Below, one piece after another: positions 1-9,028 of a stretch of 64,000 bases of DNA. Made by a program: the position numbers and the translations under genes. Where the stretch lies: contig CM057228.1 of the NCBI GenBank assembly GCA_029891385.1, positions 55,281,783 through 55,345,782 of the forward strand, given 5' to 3'. This DNA is from Erythroxylum novogranatense. Taxonomy: Eukaryota > Streptophyta > Magnoliopsida > Malpighiales > Erythroxylaceae. Position 1 is the first letter of the stretch; every line of letters begins with the position of its first letter. Under the pieces are notes generated by a model. It saw only the letters and a list, made by a program, of their open reading frames with translations. It was not told where the DNA came from and searched no databases.

Positions 1-205
1 CAATGCCAGCAGCAAGGACCCTTGAATCCGTCATCAGGTGTGTAGTACATCCCTAAGCTTTGTTTTCTCAAATTAATTTCTTCAGCGTAAAATTTACAAT
101 CTGGATATTGACACAGATATAGGCTGAACCGGAAGCTGTTCATTCAGAAAGTCATCCAGGCATTGGAGATGTATCAGGACAGGATATTGTTCTAAGCACC
201 CACTT
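1..205 (+). other. possible 3'-terminal exons of a gene entering the window
   Basis: A candidate splice donor follows position 37 (CATCAG/GTGTGT). A candidate acceptor lies near 120-125, where ATATAG precedes GCTGAACCGG. Two different reading frames can be joined across this intron, one ending at TAA near 195 and the other near 213, so the product is not determined. One frame reads MPAARTLESVI before the donor, faintly like the helix after the AAA+ core of MCM proteins, but the following exon does not confirm this. It may equally be non-coding. Confidence 0.2.
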
Positions 206-1128
206 CTTCCGTTAAACCCTTTGATAAGAGAAATGGAATGATATGGTGTCGATTAATTTTCAAAGTAATTACTTGTGATGTTCCAATTCAAATAGTATCT
301 TGAAGGTAGGTTAGTCAACATCAACAGCTTTTATTTAAACAAAATTTTGTATTAATTATTAAAATCAGATAATCAGTAATTTTAAATCTTGTATTTAAAT
401 AAATAAATATGGCTTGCTGAATGTCTATTACGCCTAAAATTTATTTATAAACACTTCGTTGTATTTAACTCTTTATATCAATCTGCACTTGTAGACAATA
501 ATCAAATACAGGGATGGATTCGGATTTGGGACCGACGCTACTTGATAACTAAATGCACAAGAAAAAAAAAACCTTATAAATAAAAGTTACATCAATAGCA
601 TAAATTGTGACGTCAGCTTAAATCCATGTAGCTATTCAACAACTTGGGAAAAAACTGAGCGACGCCATTGAGACTTGAAATGAAGTCCGTTGAAGGGTTA
701 ACAAATTGCAATGAAAGAAAAATGCAGCCTCGGGGAGGGTGCTGTACAGTACAAAGAGCAGATGACATGTGATTCCACAAAAGCCTTACTATGACTGACA
801 CGAACAGAAGTGTGGCTTCGAAAGCCCAAACCAGGTGTAGCCAGTTAAAAAGCATTACAAATATAGCCACAAAGGAGGACATTGAATGCACTGGAAACCC
901 ACAAAAAAAGAAAAAATTCAAGATACGAAGTTAGAAAACTATACGCAGAAGATACGAAGTTAGAAAACTATCTTATTGTACGGCGCAGGAGGAGGGTCGG
1001 CTCTTCGGAAACAGCGCATCCAGACCAACCAGAGTATCCAGAGCTTCGTCCATCACTTCGCAATCGCTAGACCTAATCGGGTAAGAGCTCGAAGTTTCGC
1101 GAAAAGAGAGTTAGGGGGTGTAATTGAC
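206..1128. other. intergenic stretch with a 22-bp direct duplication
   Basis: No supported gene. The only clear structure is a perfect direct repeat of AGATACGAAGTTAGAAAACT at 921-942 and 950-971 (period 29 bp), a simple local duplication. The open frames here have no recognisable domains. Confidence 0.6.
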
Positions 1129-2045
1129 TAACGGGTGTTTGGAATATGATGAATTGAATTCAATCTTCGTGTGTTTGAAACTTAAAAAGTTGCATTATTT
1201 GAATTCCTCCGTAAATCTAATTCCCACTTTCTTAATGAATTCAATTCACTTCTAAAACCACACGAATTCAATTGCTAGCTCCTGCTCTTTGCACACTGTC
1301 CCATTCCTTAAGCTTTTGTTTGGATCCTTATTTGTACAAGGGAAAGGAAAGGAAATATTGAGGGGAAAAGAGAGGAAAAGAATGGAAGGGAAATGAGATT
1401 TCCTTTCCCTTGTTTGGTTTCCAAATTTATCAAAGAAGGGAATTGAAATTTATACTGGAGAAAAGAATTTTTTGAGACTTTTATGCCCTTGATTATAAAA
1501 ATTGTTTATCTTTTGCTATGAAATTGTTATGAAGATACTTATATATATTTGTGAAGATACTTATATGTATTCCTGGGTCTGGTGAAGATACTTATATATA
1601 TTCCCGGGTTTGTGATATCTTATTGCATACAGAAATTTGAGCTTGAAACATCTCAACAGTCATGATTCCCTTATATGCTGTGTTGAACAAATATGGAAGA
1701 ATTGTTTTCATGGTTCCCCGAAATTATTTGTTTCTACACACAGGTTTTTGTTGCTAATCTTAACAAGCCACGAGAAGTTAAATTGGTTTTGGCAATTTAA
1801 GAGGATGTAAATTACAGATGAAATTTTTAATTTTCCAAAAGAGCATAACTGAAAACAAAAATTGAAACTTAAACAGCAAAGACTATGAATCGAAGTTGAG
1901 AATATGAGGTAGAAATCAGTACATAACATTCTTTGCTCTTCAACAATCAGTACAGAACATTGCTCGTCAAATCTACTTGAAAAGACTTTGTTCTGCTTTT
2001 CAAAAGATAAAGGTTTTGTTAATTCCATTTCAACACAGCCATGGC

Positions 2046-2230
2046 TTCCATAAGCAAAAAATCTGCACTAGTATTTACTCTATAAGCAAAAAAACTGCAC
2101 TAGTGTTTACTCCATAAGCAAAAAATCTACACTTGTATTTACTCCACAAGCAAAAAATCTGCACTAGTATTTACTCCATAAGCCAAAAAATCTAATTCAG
2201 CATAGCCATGACTCCTCCATAAGCAAAAGA
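2046..2230. repeat. minisatellite, period about 35 bp
   Basis: Four to five imperfect copies of a unit beginning CATAAGCAAAAAATCTGCAC and continuing ACTAGTATTTACTC follow one another, with the last copies degenerating. It lies inside the inner Harbinger-like element, 3' of the minus-strand ORF1 exon. Confidence 0.8.
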
Positions 2231-2361
2231 TCTACAAATAAATATCACAAGTTAAACAAAAAAAAGTTAGCAGATTAAACAAAAAAACCAACATATCAAA
2301 TTAGGCTTTATCATTTCAAAAAATTTACAATGCAAAAGATCACCTACCTACAATTTTATCT

Positions 2362-2712
2362 TCATTCCATTTCCGAAACAGGTGTGCTACTCATCATATG
2401 CATTAAATAATTTTTACGCTCCTGCTCGGGACAACCAAAAAATTTTCTCACCCTAATGGAACTTGCAGTTAGAAAATCATAAGCTTTGTAGCGAAAACAC
2501 ACATCAAGGTCAAGCTTTAACAATTCAGCATACACTTCATGCTCTCCATAAACTCGTTGGCGTGTTTTCTCAACAATTGTATTTGATTCCTTAAGTACCT
2601 CAGCAATATGGTCAATAGATTCTTTAACCCCAGCAATTTCTGTTGCAACAACACTCTTTCTTTTCTTTTTCTTTGGAGAAGTCACAGAAATTGGATCGGA
2701 GCATATGTGTTT
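2362..2712 (-). pseudogene. PIF/Harbinger ORF1 (Myb/SANT-like) C-terminal exon
   Basis: The minus-strand exon starts after a candidate acceptor (GGGTTTAG, about 2713) and ends at a stop at 2362. Its peptide begins with a lysine-rich stretch (TSPKKKKRK), then runs through AGVKESIDHIAEVLKESN and VYAELLKLDLD to RKFFGCPEQERKNYLMHMM. This is the pattern of the C-terminal half of plant Myb/SANT-like proteins encoded as ORF1 by PIF/Harbinger elements. In that family ORF1 binds element ends and helps bring in the transposase. The Myb/SANT N-terminus is not visible upstream and no transposase ORF is present, so I treat it as a remnant. Expression or host use cannot be excluded. Confidence 0.6.
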
Positions 2713-4519
2713 CTAAACCCAAAACCTTTTCGTCAAACAAGTTGCTAATACCACCTATATATGGATATCATTTCACTAGATTATATATATACACTATTAA
2801 TAAATACTACCATTCAGCCTTATGGTTCAACAGCTTCAAATAGTGACAGTCTTTATGCTTTCATAAGAACCAAAGAATATTTCATGATTCATAAATAACG
2901 ATCCAAGTTGGAATAATCTCTCCAACTCAACCTTCACTTGCACATACTATGTCCAAGGAAACAAAGAAATCCCTTCTTCACTATAAACAAATTTTCCGTC
3001 CCCATTGCTAAGAATAACTGGAATTAGTAAGAGCTGTCTAGATTCCCATACAGACTTTAAATCAAGTAATGTCTTCCCATGGGGGCTAATTCACCCTTGA
3101 AATTATATGTGAACATAAGTTGACCTCAGAGTCGAGTTAAATGGGATTTAGGTAAAGTCCAACCTAAAATTTGTATAGAAGTATTAAAATCATATACAAT
3201 CAACTTGAAGCATAGGCATTATATTTATACTAAGTACATTTCAAGATGTTTGAACATGAAACTCAGCCTTCAAAACTACATGTTGGTTTACATAATTAAT
3301 AAAAAGCTAATAGAATTAACTGTTAATATTGCAAACTAAAATTCGATAACAATACAAAATTGTCCTAGTGGTCTAACTAGAACTCAGACTCTTTAAGATT
3401 TTGGGTCTACCCACTTCAACCAAACCAACTTTATTTACCTGTACATAAATTTAAATATATCCCAATAACTATACATATTTAGAAATTTATCAAAATGAAG
3501 GTACTTTTCATTAATTGGTTACTCCTTTTCATTTTATTATTTCTTTGTTGGATATAGGGAGGAAAATGTGAAAATCTAGAGAATAGGAAAGCATAAATTA
3601 GTATCCCCATTGCTCTTATTATGCATCTGTGCACAGTTTATAGCCTGAGTGTTAAAAGTATTTTAAGATTTAAAGTAATCATTTTTAATTTATCAGAATC
3701 ATAACTAATTGTAAAAGCTACAACACGACAGTATCATATTGTAAAACAAAACATATCATTACCAAATAAGTTTATTGCTCTTCCATATAATAGTAACCTC
3801 ATGAACACAAATCTAATAAAATATGCAACTCCTTTGATTTTATGGCTAAATCACATAAATCCTTGTTCATTTTCTAACACACTTCTTTTGTTTCATATTT
3901 ATAACGCTAAAGTAATCAAGAGGGAAAGGATCCTAATACTCATCTTGTACTGTCCCCGCAAAACAATATAGAAAAGTTATATGGAAAAATATATCACTGG
4001 AATATGTGAACTTTACAGTAAAATAATGGTTAAGAATCAAGAATGTTTGTCAGAAGATAGCACTTAAAATCACATTTCTTACTTTAACAAGCAAAAGAAA
4101 ATATAAAATACAAAAGGATAAAAGTTGGACACATGACTGCAAAATATCCAGTAAAGGTGGCTTCATCTGTCACTAATTAATCCACATGATGTCAAAAGCG
4201 GAAATCAATACTTCACAGGACAATAGTGCAGAAAGGCAACCATAGAAAAATAAATGTGTAAAACAAACAGCTAAAAGATTCTGTATATGTACAACTACGG
4301 ACTTGCAAAATATATCAAACCCACATGACAGAAATCGACAATCTCACAAGGTCTGAAAGCAAGAATTCTGGTTCTGATTTGTTAGGTGGCAATGCAGTGT
4401 TGTTACTATTAATAATGTTGGAAATAGAAAACAGAAAACCCATCTGCTTTTGCGTGGTTTTCTGTTTTCTAACATCAAATAGAAAAACACATACAAGGAG
4501 TTGTGTAGAAGAATCTTAC

Positions 4520-4640
4520 CTCTTTTGCAGGAGTTGTGCAGAAGAACAGCAGAAGAAAGGCATGTGCAGTGCAGAAGAACAGCAGAAGAAAATAGCAGAA
4601 GAAGAAAGGCATGCGCAGAAGAAAAAGGCGGGAGCATGTG
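4520..4640. repeat. purine-rich GCAGAAGAA repeat tract
   Basis: Imperfect tandem GCAGAAGAA/CAGCAGAAGAA units, including a duplicated block GTGCAGAAGAACAGCAGAAG at about 4533 and 4567. The open frames on both strands here are products of the repeat and are not counted as genes. Confidence 0.55.
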
Positions 4641-4903
4641 TTATGCGTGGGTAGTGTGGCTGTGTCCTTTTTGTTCAACAAGGCTACAATAGTAATTTAA
4701 TTATATCAAGCTTATCTTGCCTCAATTTCCCTTCCTTTCCCACCAATTTGGTGGGAAATATATCTGATCCAATTTTCCCTCCTATTACTTTCCATTCTCT
4801 CACTTTCTCTTCACTTATTTTAATCCAAACAAGGGAAATAAAGAGAAATACAATTCCCCTCCTTTCCTTTCTCTTGCTTTCTTTCAATCCAAACAAAGGC
4901 TAA

Positions 4904-5588
4904 ACGTTTCTTGACGAATTTAAGAATGAAAAACGCATTTAATTGAGTGAACAATACTTTGAGAGGTTTTTTATTAGTAACCAACGCTACTTATCTTCTT
5001 AATATATATAAACATCAATTTATATTTGATTTATTAATTAAAATAATTTTAATAAATATTTAGTTTTAGATAAAAGATAATTTTAAAATGTTTTATTTTA
5101 TTTAATTAATAATTTATTAATAAATATTATATAAGAGATTAAAATAAATTTAATTAATTTATTTTAAGTTTATATTATTATTATCATATAATAACAACAA
5201 CAATAATAATAATAATAATAATGACCAATTTATAATATTAATAATAAGAATAATAATAATAACCCATGTTTTTCTTGATTATTCCACTCCTCTTAATTAA
5301 ATTCCAACATGAATTGAATTTTATAATTTCATGCTTTGATATATTTTTATATTTTTATAGTAAATATAAAAATTATATTATTAATTTAATTATTTTATAT
5401 TCAATTCAATTATATTTTTATTATATAATTTATGTTAATATATTATTAAATTATCTTCAAAATATATAAACATCAATTTATATTTGATTTAATAACTAAA
5501 AATAATTTAAATAAATAATAATTTTTAGATAAACGTTAATTTTAAATGCTTTAGTTTTGTTTCTTTTGATTTTCAAAATTATAAAAGT
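4904..5588. repeat. AT-rich region with partial copies of the hairpin arm
   Basis: Very AT-rich DNA belonging to the outer Harbinger-like element. Segments near 5005-5140 and 5460-5530 are diverged direct copies of the hairpin arm that follows (shared AATATATAAACATCAATTTA and TTTTAGATAAA). Short (TAA)n runs occur near 5200-5260. No gene. Confidence 0.55.
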
Positions 5589-6077
5589 AGTGATCTTTAT
5601 TTTTTCTAATATAATTTCTGTTAATATATTATTAAATTATCGTCAAAATATATAAACTTTAATTTATATTTGATGTAATAATTAAAATAATTTAAATAAA
5701 TATTACGTTTTAGATAAGAAAATAATTTTAAAATGTTTCATTTGATTTAATTAAAATTTATTAATAAATATTATATAAAAATTAAAATAAATTTAATTAA
5801 TTAAAATTAAAAAAAAGCAAGCTCGCGGTAATAGCCCTCATGCTTCCTGCTTTTTTTAAATTTTAATTAATTAAATTTATTTAATCTTTATATAATATTT
5901 ATTAATATATTTTAATTAAATTAAATGAAACATTTTAAAATTTATTTTCTTATCTAAAACGTAATATTTATTTAAATTATTTTAATTATTACATCAAATA
6001 TAAATTGAAGTTTATATATTTGAAGATAATTTAATAATATTTTAACAGAAATTATATTAGAAAAAATAAAGATCACT
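5589..6077. repeat. large inverted repeat with arms of about 230 bp
   Basis: The left arm (about 5589-5820) begins AGTGATCTTTATTTTTTCTA; the right arm (about 5846-6077) ends TAGAAAAAATAAAGATCACT, its exact reverse complement. Most of the intervening sequence also pairs, with few mismatches. The arms are almost pure A/T; the central 25-35 bases (about 5817-5850) are G/C-rich by comparison and contain CTCGCGGTAATAGCCCTCAT. A transcript would fold into a long near-perfect hairpin. Confidence 0.8.
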
Positions 6078-6353
6078 AATTTATAATGATTTTATTTTGG
6101 ATAATATTATTTTTTACTGAGGGATTAATGTATCATATGAAATAATTGAATTCAATTTTAATTTTAGTAGATTTGTTTGAAAGTGTGAATTGAATTGATT
6201 ACAATATTCTTGGATTTGTTAAAACGATTGTAATTGAATTCAATCTCAATATTACTAGATTTATTTCAAACAGTATAAATTGAATTTAATCCCAAGTTCA
6301 TTAATGTAATTGAATTCAATACAATAATAAATTCATTTCGAAACAGCCCGTAA

Positions 6354-6807
6354 AGTTAGCTTTTGGTAGTAAGATGTCGTATTTGCATTCCTTTGGGTTC
6401 TGTTTTTTACGTGCTTCTCCTGACACGTGAGCAAGACTCCTCATTATGTAATTTTTGCAGGATTTAATGAAAAATTTTAATTTCTCAAAAAAAAAAAAAA
6501 AAAACTTGGGACAAAACTCAACCCCATTGTTGGCTAGGTGCGGCACCTCTATTTTGTTCTGCAATTTGAGATCTGACCATTCTTTCAGGTGGTCACCGGA
6601 ACTTTAATCTCTGTGGTTAACCTCAGTTAGGTTATTTGCTTTACGCCGCTGCTTCCTTCTCTTCGAAGTTCGTACGCCAGTTGTTTGTCAAAATGCCACG
6701 ATTGTTGATGTCGTGCTCATTGTTTCTTGACATTTTTTATATAATTATGTGTTTGTTTGAAGTGAAATTTGGTGTCCTTGTGTCGGAGAACTGAAGGTGG
6801 GTAGAGA
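6354..6807 (+). promoter_or_regulatory. upstream and 5' leader region of the S33 gene
   Basis: Unique-looking sequence between the transposon end and the S33 start codon. It contains a poly(A) run (6486-6503), a pyrimidine-rich stretch near 6650 typical of plant leaders, and an ATG at 6692 opening a 33-codon frame that stops just before the S33 ATG. I cannot tell whether that upstream ATG lies in the mature leader or in a leader intron. No convincing TATA box. Confidence 0.3.
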
Positions 6808-8149
6808 ATGAGTAGTGGCGGCCTGAAGAGTATGGTGGTTGCGGCGGTCACCCAAGGAGTGGCAGAGGCAAGAGCGAGGATATTCGGGCACGTACTTAAC
6901 CCGACAGGGAAGAAATCAGCCCACAAGATTTTGAGGAAGAAGATAATTGGTGACAAAGTCGCTCAGTGGTATCCCCATGACATAAGGAAGGACGATCCCC
7001 TAGTCATGGCCCGCTTGCAACAGGAGTAAGCCCCATGATTCCCTTTCTTTTATGCGCTTGTCTCTGATTCCCTAAAAACGTTTCATTTACCTTTTGGTGG
7101 TTTCAAACATCTGACTGTGGGTTACTCGGCTAATTTTGAAAAAGACGCTTGCTAGTGGAAACCTTTTCAAACGTTTGATTTTCCAGCAAGGAAGCAACAC
7201 CCCTTAATTATTTGTACGGGAGATGCTCTTGCGTTTTCTCAATTGGATTACTAAGTATATTGTGTTGTGCCCCAGGAGACAGTAAAGCTGGAAATATGGA
7301 AACTAGGAAAGTTTTGGTGGTGGAAAGTCATGTCCATAACTATAACCTCTCCCCCTTTGCAATGCAAGAAAATTTCTCCTGGTTTTTGTGGGGTTATTAG
7401 TCATCAGATACTTCAAATTGGATGGATTTCCACATATGTGCAACCATCAATTTCTGATAGAATTGCAGTTTTATTGAAAAATCTCATGTAGAACCTCGGG
7501 TGTTTACTCCTTTACTCTGGGCATGCTAAAGTATATACGTCCTTGAAATCTTGATAGAAGGTAGAACAGCCTAGGTCTTCTGTTGGAGACCTCAATCTGT
7601 CAGGAGACTTGAAATAGTATTCAACAGAAAAATAATTCCATCGCCGATAAAATTGAAAGCCTCATGCTTTCTAGGTCAATCACTTTTTGCCAAGAAACTT
7701 CCTTGCCATTCATATTAATTCGTATCTTCAAACATAAGCCTATATGTTTTTGTGCATGTGTATTTATGTTTTTGAGTGCCCATTCGTGTTCCATTAGTCC
7801 AGTTATATGGCAATTGGAGCTTTGTATTTTTGGCCCTGGCTATGGTAACCCAAGAAGCCAAGTTTGTTGTCGTAGTTTTTATAGACATCTTCTGCTTCAT
7901 ACTTCCTTTGTGTCAGCACTTATTTCAGATTACTCTGTTCCATAGAAGATGCGTAGAAGTTTGTGGAGGATGAAATCTATTAGCAGCTCTAGGCAAGGAA
8001 TGTAATGAGAATCTATAATTGCTGACATAATTATCTTATTTTACTTTGACAGGCGTTTATCTAAGCTTGAAATGTATAAACGTCGCGGAAAGGGACCGCC
8101 AAAGAAGGGTCAAGGAAAGGGTGCCATGAAACGTAACAAAGGGAAATGA
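6808..8149 (+). CDS. MRPS33: mitochondrial small-subunit ribosomal protein S33
   Basis: Two exons, 6808-7025 and 8053-8149, joined across a 1027-bp GT-AG intron that splits a Glu/Arg junction, give a 104-residue protein. The first exon contains EARARIFGHVLNPTGKKSAH and LRKKIIGDKVAQWYP; the second contains RRLSKLEMYKRRGKGPPKKG and a basic tail ending KRNKGK. This matches the S33 family of the mitochondrial ribosome small subunit, which lacks a bacterial counterpart and sits in the head of the particle. Length and basic C-terminus are normal for plant members. The ATG at 6808 is the first in frame and gives the usual N-terminus (MSSGGLKSMV). Open frames in the intron are spurious. It converges with the pentatricopeptide gene downstream. 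Confidence 0.95.
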
Positions 8150-9028
8150 TAGCAGGATTTGTTTTGAACTTATTTTGTTATAATTAGTGCAAGTGCCGAC
8201 TAAATATAGATTGGATTTGCAGCAAGGAATGTTAAGTTTCATGTTTTCACTGTCTTGCCCACTAGTTAGGAATGCTACTTCCAAAGATACAAATGGGGAG
8301 TTATTTTTGTGGCAGAATTTTAATTTCTTTTTTGGGTTTAAGGAAGCACAATATTAGTTAGTTCCTAAGTCTGCAAATAAGATTTGATGACTGTCATGGA
8401 GTCCACTTCTAGTCGTTCAACAAGGTTTTTTCGTATTGGCTAAGAATGAGGGGATTGGGTGTTTTGTAATCCTATAAGCTATCGTTACCAATGAATTAAA
8501 CTAGCCTTTGGGTCTTTCATTTTATTAAGTTAAAAAGAATAGAACTGTGATTATTAGGGGACCAATAAAACAAAAGGAGATGCCAAGGACAGGTTGGCTG
8601 AGAATATAAGACTTTAGGCATGATAATAAGTTAAACTGAGTCTGAATCCAAGTGTTTTTGAAAAAAATTGATAGGTTTAAGTTTGATTTGAACTCATTCG
8701 GATGTTTACTTGAAATGGTCGAACATGTTTGATGGACTGGATTTTGAGCTTTTGAGACTCAAACTTGGCCTGATCTGGCTTGAAATTATACATATGGGGA
8801 TTAAAGATTAGTTATGTTGTAAATCATTGATGATGGACTATTGCGCTTGAAAGAACCAGGCTGTAGTTGGATGGATAGAAATTTAAGCGCTGCCAACCTC
8901 TGAAGTCAGACTAAATTTTCATGTACCCTGCACCTAACAGCTTCAAACGATACCAAAGATGATAAAATTCCAGTTCATCCCTGTCAAGGAGAAAATGGCA
9001 TGTTGCCGAGAAACGCCGAGGCTTTTTA
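8150..9028. other. 3' flanks between convergent S33 and OTP84-like genes
   Basis: Holds the 3' untranslated ends of the two convergent genes. No open frame, repeat or RNA gene was recognised. Confidence 0.6.

Larger units (their letters stand above)
1312..4900. mobile_element. inner PIF/Harbinger-like element, non-autonomous
   Basis: The left end GCTTTTGTTTGGATCC follows TAA (1309-1311). The right end, read on the minus strand, is GCCTTTGTTTGGATTG, and TAA follows at 4901-4903. Just inside both ends lie purine-rich tracts on opposite strands (GGGAAAGGAAAGG at the left, CCTTTCCTTTCTC at the right), which extends the inverted symmetry. The 3.6-kb interior holds an ORF1-type Myb/SANT C-terminal exon on the minus strand but no DDE transposase, so it could move only with a transposase supplied elsewhere. 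It sits inside the outer element, so it is the younger of the two. Confidence 0.75.
1132..6350. mobile_element. outer PIF/Harbinger (Tourist-like) element, interrupted by a second one
   Basis: The left end reads CGGGTGTTTGGAA after TAA (1129-1131). The right end, read on the minus strand, is CGGGCTGTTTCGAAA and is followed on the plus strand by TAA (6351-6353). Terminal repeats of this form with TAA/TTA duplications are the signature of PIF/Harbinger-type elements. Subterminal zones on both sides repeat TTGAATTCAAT (for example near 1155, 1232, 6147, 6228 and 6310), supporting one element rather than two chance ends. Without the nested insertion it would be about 1.6 kb. It encodes nothing visible. 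The alternative is two separate related MITEs. Confidence 0.6.

Noticed and set aside
1..205. Assignment of the first exon to an MCM-type helicase
   Set aside because: Only about ten residues look alike and the following exon does not continue the match, so no function is claimed.
613..1070. Open frames on both strands near the window start
   Set aside because: They lack an ATG start or any domain, overlap a local 22-bp duplication and look like chance frames.
4325..4896. Several overlapping open frames around the GCAGAAGAA tract
   Set aside because: They arise from purine-rich repeats free of stops on both strands and from the element's subterminal tract.
7212..7973. Small open frames between the two S33 exons
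   Set aside because: They lie inside a well-supported intron and have no recognisable features.
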